Assembly (NCBI GenBank): GCA_907164885.2
Contig: OU015495.1
Coordinates: 710,230 to 774,229, forward strand
DNA: 64,000 nucleotides
Reading direction: 5' to 3'
Source: Dolomedes plantarius
Taxonomy: Eukaryota > Arthropoda > Arachnida > Araneae > Dolomedidae
The position numbers and the translations under genes were made by a program. Positions 14,344 to 22,946 of the stretch are shown piece by piece. The notes below the pieces were generated by a model. The model had not been told where the DNA came from. It searched no databases and worked only from the letters and a program-made list of their open reading frames with translations. Position 1 is the stretch's first letter; each line of letters opens with the position of its first letter.

Positions 14344-17300
14344 TGATATTAATTGCATACATTGACCGTTGTATTTAATTTGAATGGACTCCTTAGCGAA
14401 ATACGGGTTTTCAGCTAGTTACATATATGACGATATCTTCCAACATCGTCAGAAAAAAAAAATGTCCAAATTAAAGAAATTAAAATTTATATGAGAAATT
14501 AGAACAACTCAAGTACATAATAGTTATAAATGCGAGGTGTCCCCATGCGTAAAAGTAAAAGAGACTATAAATATGTTAAAAACAAGGAATTCACGTATTG
14601 CACTTGTACTGGTTTGGTGATTTATGGTTTGCTGTTAATTTGTTTATTGTATCCATTCTTGATACAATAAAGAAATAAATACAATAAATGCAATAAATTG
14701 TCACAATAAATTATTACAATACATTATAAATAATTTATAATTATAAATTTTATATATATTAAATTTTATATTATAAATTTTCACAATAAATTATTTATAC
14801 AATAAATTTTCTTTATTGTATCCATTCGTCATTCTTGATACTCGATGGCGATCGTACACGAGTACTATAACATATAAATCCTATTTTTCAAAACATTCCA
14901 GGAAATTAATTCTACAACATATTACAAATAAAGATTAGTAACACCTACACCTTCATACATATTAAACACACGGTAAAATTGCAGTTTACGTCATATAAAG
15001 ATTTTACTTGCGTGGCCGTAAGTGAAAGTTTTATAATTTCATGACAACGAAATGTAATGAATTCTTAAAGCAAAGAAAAAAAATCTTCATTCCATAATGA
15101 ATATGAACATAATTATTGAAGGTTCCTTATATAGATAATTTTAAATATGGATTTTTTTTACTTTAGTTTTACCATACAGGTTTTCTTAAGACCAAAGCCA
15201 TTAATGACAGAAAACAAAATTATTATGATATTATACATATAGAAAGTATTTCCACTTCACTTACCAACAATGTAATCATATTCCTTCTTAATTTTCAAAG
15301 ATGTATCAGGGCTGTTCTTTTGCCTAGCTAGAGACAGCAAAAGAAGCGGAAGCAAAGTTGAATTACTCACCAGAGTGCTATACGCTCGTTCTGTAGCCAA
15401 GTTTAAATCGACACCTGGTTATTGAAAAAAATTGTGAAAAAATAGTACTAAAATGAGAGACAGTTTGTAAATTGTATTTATGAGATTTCACTTTTATTAA
15501 CTTTACACGAATATTTAAGTATGAGGTTTTCAAAAAGATATAGAACAAGACGTAACTGTATCCTCTCCTTCCACACACGTGATCATATATATATAGATTG
15601 ATAGATAGATAGATAAACATATATATATATAGATATATGTGTGTGTGTACAAATTCGGAGAATTTAGTGTTTTTTAACATAGAAAAAGCAATGATAATTA
15701 ACATAATTAAATGAGTTGATCAGAGAGCTCAAACACTGGTATCCAGTTATATGTAATTTAGAAAAGAAAAAAAACGATGTTTAACATTTATTCCCTCTTA
15801 GTTTGAAAAGGTTCGAATAAAGAAATTTAAAATTAAAATTTTGATTTACAGCCGAGCAACATAAATAAATGATTCGGAAGATAGGGAAGTGTCTCAGTTT
15901 CTTTCTTCCACTCTTTATGACATGACAATTTTGGAAATCGTGACCAAACAAATGTTCATTTTGTACATTCTATTTTAAGTATTAATGTGCGCAAGGTATC
16001 TTTTCTTACTAAATCGGTGATGCTGAACAACTTTTTAATTGACTTTTTCTCGTATCTCGTACCGTCTTTGAGATAGAAACGCTAATTCCAAAACTTGCCA
16101 ATAGATGACGTAGTAAGTTGTCTCATAAAGTAGCGCATAGCCTTTTTACTATACCTAGACAACAGCTTTATGGCCTTAGATGTCACCATTTAAAAGTTAA
16201 GGGAGGTGTAACGGATATAGGTGGGAACCCTGTATATACACTCTGTCACAAAAAAATATATGCACCCAGAAGAAATCGAGATATTATCACGAAACTTGGC
16301 AGGAATGTAGTCTGGTAAGAGATATGCAAATGATTAAAATTTCGACGCCAATGAGACAAGGGTAAGCACGCTATGCGCATACGAGATGCGCAGCTGGTAG
16401 AGTTTAAAAGCATGTTTGCTCGTGCCAGGGTTATTCAAACAAATCTGTCGACTTGGATGGACGGTATTGAGACTAGAGATGCCTCTGAGACACACACGTA
16501 ACCGGCAACAGTACGAACAATTGTCGGACTTTGAGAGGGGGGCATATAGCAGGCCTCAGAGAAGCACGTTGGTCGAACAGGCGTATCGGTCGCCACATCG
16601 GTCGGAGTGATATGGTAGTTCCTTGGTGTTGGCAACAATGGATCACGGAAGGGATAGTCTACCGACGCGGAGGGTCAGGGCGTCCCAAGAACACAAATGC
16701 GCGCGAGGATAGCGCAATCATAACAGCGACCACATCCGCACCAACAACGTCGCTAGAATCGGTTCGACGCCATTTACCACTTTCCAGACATCCGGTGGTA
16801 TCAAGGGAAACCCTTCGGAGACGACTGGCCGACGCAGGTATAAGGATCCGACGTCCATTAAGAAGCCTACTACTGACCTCACATCATAGACAGTGTCGAT
16901 TGGATTTTTGCCGACCTCGGGCAATCTGGAGTGTGACCGACTGGAGGCGTGTGATCTTCACCGATGAATCCCGATTCAGTCTCAATGCTGATGACCAGCG
17001 CATACGCGTGTGGAGGCGGCCAGGCCACCGGCCCGATCTGGCATTTGTTGTCGAGAGGCATACGGCGATTACACAAAGTTTGACAGTGTGGGGAGAGATT
17101 TTTTGGGACACACGATCACCTCTAGTCGTCCTTCAACGTACTTTCACTGCAAGCAGTTACGTGGACAAGATTTTAACACTAGTTGTACTGCCTATGCTAC
17201 CAAGTCGCCCAGGTGCCATTTATCAGCAAGACAACGCTCGTCCACATACTGCGCGACTCTCCCAACTATGTCTTCGAAGATATGACGTACTCCCATGGCC

Positions 17301-19660
17301 TGCGAGGTCACCAGACCTCTCGCCAATAGAGCACGTCTGGGACGTGCTTGGAAGGCAACTGCAGCTGTCCCGGAATACTGGTGAATTATTTGCCCATTTG
17401 CAACGATTATGACATGATCTTCAGCAGGAGATCATAGGTGACCTCATTGATTCGATGCCACGCCGTGTTTCGGCTTGTATAGCTGACAGAGGTGGATTTA
17501 CTACTTACTGAATTGTAACATTTTTCATGCCTAAAACGGTCTGTTCTTCTGAATTTGCAATCATTTGCTTATCTCCTGATACACTACATACATGTTAAGG
17601 CTGCTATGTACTAACCCCATAGGATTCGCTCACCTCAATGTTAACCTATGGAGAAAATTTGTCCAAGGATTGCCGACTTGGATTCAAAGATTTTTTTTAA
17701 ATAATTGTACTTCGTCATAGAGAAAGAAATTTTACATTTGTGTACATTTTTCGTTTTTTTTTAAATGCAATTAATATTTTAAAATTTAAATTATTCGGGG
17801 GAAAAATCTGGTATAGTGTGATTAAACGCTCATAAATTCCTTCGGTGGACGAAATTTATAAAATAAATCCTGTAGCGCATTGCAGAAATGTTCAGGCTAT
17901 CTGACAATACCAATTTTATTTGATTATCAGTATTTATGTACCTGTAATAGTTGACAAAAATATATTTTAAATAAAAAATTTGGAGGCAGCGCTTAACCCC
18001 AAAATAGAGAGAGAGAGCCATTACAATCCCTCAAAATGTCAATCCTAAGGAGGGTGGAATTCTCGAACTGTCAACTGGATTCCTCCCACCAGAAGAGTCT
18101 GCAAGAAGAGGAAAAGGTAAATACGATTTTTTTTCTTAGTACATAGCAGACATAAATTAAGTGATAGTAGCTCGTTTCCTTTTGGGTGCATATATTTTTT
18201 TGTGACAGTATATATATATATATATATATATATACACTCATGGACAAAAAAATTAGCGCACCAAGAAGGAGTCGTCAAAATGAAACGAAATTTTACATAC
18301 GTAATGACTACTTTGATATAAGCAAATGATAAGAAATTCAAAGAAAAAGGATAATTTATTTCAGAGAAAAAGGCAAAAGAACGGAGGAGTTAATACTCCG
18401 TTGGACCCCCTCTATCGCGAATGCACGATGCGATACGATCGGGCATTGAGTCATACAAGTTCTGTATGATGTCTTGAGACATTTCGTTCCATATTTGCTG
18501 TAACCTTGCCTCTAGTTCGTTCAAACTCGTGGGATGGCCAACTCGTCGTCCCAAATGATCCCAGATATGCTCGATTGGAGACAAATCTGGGGATCGGGCA
18601 GGCCAAGGAAGGGTGGTAACAGTGCGGAGACAGTCTTGTGACACCCTTACCGTATGAAGCCGAGCATTGTCTAGTTGACGAGCTACTCGCCTAGCTGACC
18701 ACCCAGCTTCCATCATCCCGACGATTCTCCCCGTCTCAAACTGCGACAACTGCTTATATTGTCTTCGAACACGGCGTAATGGCATGTCTATCTCAGCTCT
18801 TCCTTTGTAAATGATTCAGCACACTCACACAAGCTTTGGTTACCTGTTTTATACTCCACAGAGTACGATGTTCAACGCCCTCTACCGGCTATACGTAATG
18901 CGGAATCACGCTGCATTTCTAATCATTTGCATATCTCCCCGACATGTACCTTCATTGCAAGTTTCTTTACAATCCCGCAATTATATCTTGGTGCGCTAAT
19001 TTTTTTGCTCATGAGTGTATATATATATAAAGAGAGAGAGAGACAGACAGTGTTAGACAAGGTATAATTCGTAATGTATCACAATAAATGAGTTACTGAA
19101 TAGATTACTGAATGTACTGTGTGTGTGTGTGAATGGATTACCACTAATCTCATTGAATGGATAAAGAAATATTCTTTCTGTACTAAGAGAAAAAGAGAAT
19201 AAGGAACAACAGAAAATCACATTAATAAAATTTATATAGAGAAATTAATATATGAAATTAATATATCTTCTTGTAAGGATATTTTAATTTACCCCAAATC
19301 ATATTTTACTATGTTTTTGTTAAATTGCTTTCTTGTTTGTTTGTGTGTGTGTGTTTGTCCCTTACAAATCTTGCAATCGATTTTTAACTAACTTTCCCAC
19401 TAGCTAGACATTTTAAAAGTTTTAGAATAGCTCAGAACACCATGACAATGCATTTTTTTAATAATTTTATTCATCTTTAAACAGATTTGAATACATTTTC
19501 AGCTAATTTTGTTTTGAATACTGGTGAAGCCATCTATCGGCCGCGACGGGAACGAAAAATTTAACGCAAGTTAACTTCCAATTAACTTCATTTTCTTTCA
19601 AGTTGATGGGATGATTCATCAAAAAATTTTAAAAAGTATGTACTTATATATATATAAATG

Positions 19661-19734
<74 letters not shown>

Positions 19735-22314
19735 CTGTTCCGTAACTGACTGAAACACTCACTGACTGATTGACTGGCTGACATACAACGCACAGACCAA
19801 ACCGCTGGATCAAAAGGGCTAAAATTTTGCAAGGCGATTCTTCTTATAATGTAGGGGTGCACTAAGAAAGATTTTTGAAAAATTCTTCTTAGATTTTTAA
19901 AAATAAAATTTTTAAGCTGTTTTTGTAACTTTTTTTTAAGTTTGCATTTAAAATAATAATTTGAAGGTTATAGAATTTGTATCACGAGAAAGACCATAAA
20001 AATTCGTTAAAAATGAAATCTTTTTCGAATCTTTACCTCTATTTTCTAATTTTTGGTGAAATTTTAAAGATTAATTTTTAGAATTTCATTTATTAAATGC
20101 TGATCACATGATTTTATTTTCTGATACTATAAATAAATTTATTGTCACTATAACAATGAAATAGACAAGAAAAAATTTTTTCCCTTGCTAATTCCGCAGA
20201 CGATTGGACATTATCCAAAAAAATATTAAAATACAGTAAAAGATATGTTCCTCAAACTGTACTATATTAACTGTACTATATTCTTTATTATGTCCTATTA
20301 GATTTAATTTGAATATTTTCTTCTACGTTATTTTGTCTATAAAAATATCTCTTACAATTTTTTTTTATAAATATATTGTTTTGGTTTTATTTAAATCAAT
20401 TGTATACATTGATCGTCGTATTTATTACTTACACACACACACACCCATATAAATATATATATTTATTTATTTTGGCATTAATTGCCTACATTGACCACTG
20501 TATTTAATTTGAATGTACTTCGTAGCGAAGTGCGGGTTTTCAGATAGTTAATACATAGAATTGTCAAGTTTATATGATTCAACGGAAAATTTAAAAACAT
20601 GGTATATAAAAAGTTCTTTTTATCTTATAATTATTATTTACTGAAAAGAAATTAACTAGTGAAATAAAGCAATATCAGTTGAGTGCATTGTTTTAATCTT
20701 TTATAAAGGTCAATAAGTATTTTTGTTTAATGTACGCATTAGAATTTTAGGGTAATTTAAGAATAATGTAGTTCGACCTTTTCTAGCTGTAATTTGGAGG
20801 ATTCAAGGTATGAACTAAGATTGCTTTTATCTCCGATAATCTTTTTATCTCCAATAGTGATGAATATTTTATCTCTTGATCAAAACGGCCCAATCTGCAA
20901 AAAGTTGGTTATACACAAACCCCCCCCCCCTCCAAAAAAAAAAAAAAAGAAAAAGAAATCTTATTCTGAATGTTGAACAAAATTATAATTTATTAAATTA
21001 TATAAATTATATAGAACTGAAATAAATATATGCATGATGTAATAAGATTGCACCGGCGATTTTCAAAAACTGATAATAAGTAAGTAAATGCAGTACGATC
21101 GCATGAGGTAAAAACTATTTAAATATATTATTACTTGAAGAGGTATCTATATAAGTACACAAATTGCTTAGTTGCGTTATTTACTAAAATTACGTTATAA
21201 TTATATTATTTACTTAAATTCGAGTAATTTTTATTTACACACATTTCATAGTTAATTTTTACTCAAACGTGATTGGTTTATAACACTACTGTAAACTTGT
21301 GCTTAAAATATTTCAAATTTCAAATTTTAGTTCATGAAATATTTGTTGAACCTTAAACATTATGAGAATATTTGTTTTCTTTTTTTTTGCCTAGAAAAAA
21401 TTCCCAAGCAGCTCGAATTAAGAAATAATAAAATTTCCGTTTATAAAATGGCAATCCCTTAAAAAAGATTTTTTTAAAGTAATTTTTGTTTCAGGGAAAA
21501 CTTATAGGATTATAAAATAGTTTCCTGAAACAGGCGATGCACTACAAGAGTTAAATGGTCTGTACCCAGTAACATCCACAGGCGATGCACTACAAGAGTT
21601 AAATGGTCTGTACCCAGTAACATCCAAATTATTTGTCCGATTATTCCTTCTTTGGCTTATGAAAAACTAAAAGTTGACTACTTATAACAGCTCTCACATT
21701 GAAAACCATCCTCTCGCCTGAATAATCCAAAACATTTCCTCAGTTTCGGCGTTCGAAGCTTTGACCAATCTGAATGGGTTCTAACGTCCTTTTACTTATT
21801 TCCATCCAGAATGAATTAAAAACTAAATTCGAAAAGATAATAATGTGGACTATTTATTTTTCCATAAATACATTCAGAATATCAGATCAAGAATTCTATA
21901 ATGGCGAAATTCATGTACTAAGACGTGTGCCTTTATAATCACGAAAAATTATACGATACAATAATAATTATTATTTATATCAGGAATTTTACTCATTGGA
22001 CACCAAAACCTTGAAATCCCATAGAAACCTTGAAATTTTAGGAAATACCTGGAGGGGAAATTGTTTCCGCTTTTGCAGTTGAAGGGAATTCTCTAATTGA
22101 TACAAAACAAGTTTTAAAACGTGCATCGGCATTTACATAAAAGCTTATCGTTATATATAATATACATAACTAAAAAGATACATAATATTATTATAAAAGA
22201 GATAAGAAAATGACGAAGGAAGTTCCTTAATAAAAGCATCTAAAAAGCTTAAACAGTTAATCAAAAAGCTTCAGAAGCATGAAAAAGTAATAACAGAGAA
22301 AAATCAAAATAACT

Positions 22315-22412
<98 letters not shown>

Positions 22413-22740
22413 CTCACTCCTTTCAACAACGTCATATCTTATCTCAAATCGGTGATTTTTAGTTATGCTTGTTTTCAGATTGCCCTGAAAGAGTAGTATA
22501 TCCCTGCAAGATCGTCTCATCTCACAGCTCAATATTTAGCTGCTAGAGAGCATAATTAAAAACTTATTATCAATACATTTCAATGTACTTCTAAACTTTC
22601 AAATCACTCTCCTGAAAAATCTTGTTTTTTGAGATATGACGTTGTTGAAAGGAATGAGCATCATACATACGTGTGAAAGGAGTTGCTGACATTGCATGAC
22701 GTTGCTGAAAGGAGTGTCATACATACTTATATTTATACAT

Positions 22741-22771
<31 letters not shown>

Positions 22772-22946
22772 CAAAGAAGGACAGATAAACAATATATTAA
22801 ATATAGTCTTTAAGAAGTATTCAAAAAATTATATAAATATTCCTATACAAAATGTCAGCTTTCTGACATATAATACTTTTTCAAGGATTTTTAAGATCGA
22901 CTTCAAACTTTAAAGTATTCATTTACTCACCAATTGGAAAGCCCAT
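195..22946 (-). CDS. Gene A: GMC oxidoreductase, glucose dehydrogenase [FAD, quinone]-like, 10 exons in window, 3' end off left edge
   Basis: A split gene read right to left: 22946..22931, 15414..15265, 13386..13184, 9359..9170, 7013..6882, 5711..5590, 3587..3420, 1520..1370, 735..587, 372..195. Every junction has AG/GT splice sites and the phases match (cumulative coding length 1459 nt, no stop). Motifs in order are a hydrophobic [10 protein letters not shown] near the N-terminus, the FAD dinucleotide motif [12 protein letters not shown] signature 1 ([14 protein letters not shown]), GMC signature 2 ([15 protein letters not shown]) and the start of the C-terminal GMC domain ([13 protein letters not shown]). 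The two exons with the catalytic His and Asn are missing here because they lie left of base 1. Family knowledge: these flavoenzymes oxidise an alcohol or sugar-type substrate; arthropod members include glucose dehydrogenase, and the substrate of this one cannot be told. Introns carry many transposons but no exon is disrupted. An alternative first exon lies at 29221-29236. Confidence 0.9.
587..735 (-). CDS. Gene A exon 9
   Basis: 149 nt, acceptor AG at 736-737 and donor GTAAAT at 581-586. It encodes a segment with [17 protein letters not shown] and [12 protein letters not shown], typical of the region between the FAD and C-terminal domains. The B counterpart is 46041-46189, same length. Confidence 0.92.
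736..1369 (-). other. Intron 8 of gene A
   Basis: 634 nt of AT-rich non-coding sequence. Parts near both splice sites align with gene B intron sequence (46190-46380 and about 52540-52597). The gene B intron is ten times longer because of inserted transposons. No other feature seen. Confidence 0.6.
1370..1520 (-). CDS. Gene A exon 8
   Basis: 151 nt, acceptor AG at 1521-1522 and donor GTAAGG at 1364-1369. It encodes [20 protein letters not shown] and onward; the [10 protein letters not shown] block is a GMC-family landmark. The B counterpart is 52598-52748, same length, differing at few residues (for example TQK in A versus TRK in B). Confidence 0.94.
1521..3419 (-). other. Intron 7 of gene A
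   Basis: Non-coding. Two things can be said. First, about 1674-1892 is an insertion absent from B, where a different fold-back element (52884-54107) sits at the same site; it has an AATAAA and no ORF. Second, about 2540-2940 is a block also kept in gene B (about 54760-55130), so it predates the duplication; its short ORFs do not resemble a protein family. Confidence 0.55.
3420..3587 (-). CDS. Gene A exon 7, GMC signature 2
   Basis: 168 nt (56 codons), acceptor AG at 3588-3589, donor GTAAGC at 3414-3419. It encodes [20 protein letters not shown] followed by IGPKDEL, matching the second GMC oxidoreductase signature. The B counterpart is 55789-55956. Confidence 0.95.
3767..5239 (-). mobile_element. 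Tc1-like element, decayed, in gene A intron 6
   Basis: Ends are diverged inverted repeats: left AACTGGTTATCAAAAATTAA, right (reverse complement) CTTTAGTTATAAAAAATTAA. They are flanked by TA at 3765-3766 and 5240-5241. The same site in gene B (about 57285-57300, tataatatatctt) is empty, which supports the boundaries and an A-specific insertion. Length 1473 bp. Confidence 0.8.
4007..4996 (-). pseudogene. Tc1-like transposase, broken
   Basis: Start context is [20 protein letters not shown], then helix-turn-helix-like sequence, a linker, and the DDE region with [28 protein letters not shown] and [16 protein letters not shown]. The frame breaks after [12 protein letters not shown], shifts again near 4617 and has a stop at 4071-4073. 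The first catalytic block reads LFKSESRF where SDES is usual, so the first Asp appears lost. Spacing between the second Asp and the Glu is 34 residues. Not functional. Confidence 0.8.
5590..5711 (-). CDS. Gene A exon 6
   Basis: 122 nt, acceptor AG at 5712-5713, donor GTAAAC at 5584-5589. It encodes [20 protein letters not shown] and onward to NAFVRK, the RxSTAxAYL region of GMC enzymes. The B counterpart is 59184-59305. Confidence 0.94.
5712..6881 (-). other. Intron 5 of gene A
   Basis: 1170 nt non-coding, aligned over most of its length with gene B 59306-61245. The block at about 5940-6090 corresponds to the 207-bp unit that is duplicated in B. No other feature seen. Confidence 0.6.
6882..7013 (-). 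CDS. Gene A exon 5
   Basis: 132 nt, acceptor AG at 7014-7015, donor GTAAAG at 6876-6881. It encodes [20 protein letters not shown] and onward to PNARRQTG. The B counterpart is 61246-61377. Confidence 0.93.
7860..7917. repeat. (TA)n microsatellite
   Basis: Uninterrupted TA dinucleotide run of about 58 nt. Confidence 0.98.
8077..8916 (+). mobile_element. Tigger/pogo-like element, internally deleted
   Basis: Terminal inverted repeats are CAGGTAGCCCTACAACACGG at the left and CAGGTAACCCTCCTATAACA (reverse complement) at the right, flanked by TA (8075-8076 and 8917-8918). Sub-terminal AACACGG motifs repeat several times. A small remnant coding tail ends around 8675 with [15 protein letters not shown], which resembles the C-terminal tail of pogo/Tigger transposases. 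The 840-bp length and missing DDE core make it non-autonomous. Superfamily is an inference from TA duplication and end sequence. Confidence 0.65.
9018..9066. repeat. (TA)n microsatellite
   Basis: TA run of about 49 nt, 100 bp upstream of the Tigger-like element edge on the gene A template strand. Confidence 0.97.
9170..9359 (-). CDS. Gene A exon 4, GMC signature 1
   Basis: 190 nt, acceptor AG at 9360-9361, donor GTACGT at 9164-9169. It encodes [19 protein letters not shown] followed by [13 protein letters not shown] and [13 protein letters not shown]. This is the first GMC signature and FAD-contact region. The matching B exon should lie just beyond base 64000. Confidence 0.95.
9360..11753 (-). 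other. Intron 3 of gene A, left part
   Basis: AT-rich non-coding stretch. It contains a T8-A-G9 tract at 9882-9899. The short ORFs are low-complexity and unlike known proteins. Nothing else recognised. Confidence 0.5.
11754..13164 (-). mobile_element. Tc1-like element, nearly intact, 20 nt from a splice donor
   Basis: Inverted repeats CACTGCTGGCCACCCAAATT (left) and CACTGCTGGCCACTGTAAAT (right, reverse complement), TA duplicates at 11752-11753 and 13165-13166, 1411 bp. The right end lies 20 nt from the end of gene A exon 3 (13184), inside intron 3. Confidence 0.93.
11890..12930 (-). pseudogene. Tc1-like transposase with a single premature stop
   Basis: Starts [20 protein letters not shown]. 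Helix-turn-helix domain, GRVRSH-type linker, [16 protein letters not shown] (first Asp), MVWGGIGY, then IF*QDNARPH (second Asp) and [11 protein letters not shown] (Glu), ending GGYSGY. 346 codons, all in one frame except one TAA where Tc1 relatives have Gln (IFQQDN). The Asp-to-Glu spacing is 34 residues. It looks recently inactivated by one nonsense change. Confidence 0.9.
13184..13386 (-). CDS. Gene A exon 3, FAD-binding motif
   Basis: 203 nt, acceptor AG at 13387-13388, donor GTAAGT at 13178-13183. It encodes [23 protein letters not shown] and WQFKTAPQ, the Rossmann dinucleotide-binding start of GMC enzymes. The first codon Val is split, its G coming from exon 2. The open frame upstream of 13386 is intron and not protein. 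Confidence 0.95.
13583..14418 (+). mobile_element. Non-autonomous Helitron-like element, copy 1
   Basis: Begins A|TCTATATATATA at 13583 and ends CAGCTAG|T at 14418, the 5' TC and 3' CTAG ends with A/T flanks known for Helitrons. It contains CTGACTGACTGACT repeats and the line CAACGCACAGACCAAACC. It is alike over its length to 19643-20547. No Rep/helicase coding. Located in gene A intron 2. The orientation and class are inferred from the ends and from the empty site of copy 2. Confidence 0.7.
14419..15264 (-). other. Intron 2 of gene A, remainder
   Basis: AT-rich non-coding sequence with short internal repeats of ACAATAAAT type (14660-14830). No gene seen. Confidence 0.5.
15265..15414 (-). 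CDS. Gene A exon 2, N-terminal hydrophobic segment
   Basis: 150 nt, acceptor AG at 15415-15416, donor GTAAGT at 15259-15264. It encodes [19 protein letters not shown] then [12 protein letters not shown] and [10 protein letters not shown]; the final G joins exon 3 to make the split Val of the FAD motif. The hydrophobic run could be a signal or anchor. It starts in phase 1, which both candidate first exons supply. Confidence 0.88.
15415..16238 (-). other. Intron 1 of gene A, part without recognised features
   Basis: AT-rich, with a short GATA-type repeat at 15596-15615. Nothing else recognised. Confidence 0.45.
16479..17511 (+). pseudogene. Tc1-like transposase with a G-run frameshift and one stop
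   Basis: Starts [20 protein letters not shown] at 16479. A run of six G near 16537 shifts the frame, and the protein continues as [20 protein letters not shown], with [28 protein letters not shown] (first Asp), [23 protein letters not shown] (second Asp) and [11 protein letters not shown] (Glu). A TGA at 17410-17412 stands where Trp is usual; the frame then runs to TTY and a stop at 17511. The Asp-to-Glu spacing is 32 residues. Confidence 0.88.
17605..18165. repeat. Extra segment inside the Tc1-like element, partly repeated near 27.2 kb
   Basis: Between the transposase stop and the right inverted repeat. The block 17625-17760 (ATTCGCTCACCTCAATGTTA and following) is similar to 27185-27325 (ATCGCTCACCTCAGAGCTAA). 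Identity of the repeat is unknown; it has no ORF of note. Confidence 0.5.
18209..18234. repeat. (TA)n array between two Tc1-like elements
   Basis: 26 nt of TA separate the right end of the 16239-18208 element from the left end of the 18235-19017 element. Confidence 0.95.
18235..19017 (-). mobile_element. Internally deleted copy of the 24919 Tc1-like family
   Basis: Inverted repeats CACTCATGGACAAAAAAATT and CACTCATGAGCAAAAAAATT, TA on both sides (18233-18234, 19018-19019). It is 783 bp long and matches both ends of 24919-26331 (1413 bp); the difference of 630 bp is one internal deletion. Confidence 0.92.
18390..18785 (-). CDS. Shortened transposase: N-terminal 38 residues fused in frame to the last third
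   Basis: 131 residues, open. Starts [20 protein letters not shown], jumps after VARQL directly to [14 protein letters not shown] and continues to [11 protein letters not shown] and GGPTEY. The 630-bp deletion is exactly 210 codons, so the frame is kept. It has part of the helix-turn-helix region, the second Asp and the Glu but not the first Asp, so it cannot be catalytic. Whether it is expressed or acts as a regulator is unknown. Confidence 0.8.
   Translation of the reverse strand: MPLRRVRRQYKQLSQFETGRIVGMMEAGWSARRVARQLDNARLHTVRVSQDCLRTVTTLPWPARSPDLSPIEHIWDHLGRRVGHPTSLNELEARLQQIWNEMSQDIIQNLYDSMPDRIASCIRDRGGPTEY
19302..19642 (+). repeat. Interspersed repeat R1, left part, interrupted by Helitron-like copy 2
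   Basis: Shares sequence with 34986-35330 (TTGCAATCGATTTTTAACTA, AGAATAGCTCAGAACAC and others). It resumes at 20548-20640 after the inserted element. Class unknown; no coding capacity. Confidence 0.75.
19643..20547 (+). mobile_element. Non-autonomous Helitron-like element, copy 2
   Basis: Similar to 13583-14418 along its length. Near the 3' end there is a hairpin ACTTCG-TAG-CGAAGT (20517-20531), then GCGGGTTTTCAGATAG, with T following. The site without the element is seen at about 35330 (gtatttattaatacatag), showing insertion between A and T with no target duplication, as Helitrons do. The 5' end has a long (TA)n array (19662-19733). Confidence 0.75.
20548..20640 (+). repeat. Interspersed repeat R1, right part
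   Basis: TTAATACATAGAATTGTCAA and following match 35330-35425, completing the repeat interrupted by the Helitron-like element. Confidence 0.75.
20641..22315. other. Intron 1 of gene A: non-coding, one tandem duplication
   Basis: Holds a C11/A15 junction at 20920-20948 and a 48-bp tandem duplication at 21531-21626. No gene recognised. Confidence 0.5.
21531..21626. repeat. Perfect 48-bp tandem duplication
   Basis: Two identical 48-nt units beginning CAGGCGATGCACTACAAGAG at 21531 and 21579. Confidence 0.97.
22317..22411. repeat. (TA)n microsatellite, about 95 nt
   Basis: Longest uninterrupted TA array in the window. Confidence 0.98.
22931..22946 (-). CDS. Gene A candidate first coding exon (MGFPIG)
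   Basis: ATGGGCTTTCCAATTG is 16 nt and is followed by a strong donor GTGAGT at 22925-22930. Its phase (1) joins exon 2 to read [17 protein letters not shown]. No protein homology is possible at this size, so the call rests on donor, phase and position. A second candidate with the same length, phase and donor lies at 29221-29236. The 14 nt after both exons are identical (GTGAGTAAATGAAT). Confidence 0.55.

Larger units (their letters stand above)
16239..18208 (+). mobile_element. Tc1-like element with internal extra sequence
   Basis: Left end CACTCTGTCACAAAAAAATA after TA at 16237-16238. The right end (reverse complement) is CTGTCACAAAAAAATATATG at 18208, next to a (TA)n array; the outer CACT is missing on the right. 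At 1970 bp it is longer than relatives: about 17600-18165 looks like foreign sequence, and part of it (17625-17760) resembles 27185-27325. Confidence 0.75.

Noticed and set aside
17627..17660. Third candidate first exon or micro-exon (also 27187-27215)
   Set aside because: AG and GT borders exist around 12 nt, but there is no ATG and the sequence is part of a dispersed repeat.
19644..19862. Frames with long Ile-Tyr repeats (also 22257-22532, 26526-26832)
   Set aside because: Translations of (TA)n arrays, not proteins.
21531..21626. CRISPR-like array
   Set aside because: Only two adjacent identical units without spacers in a eukaryotic intron.
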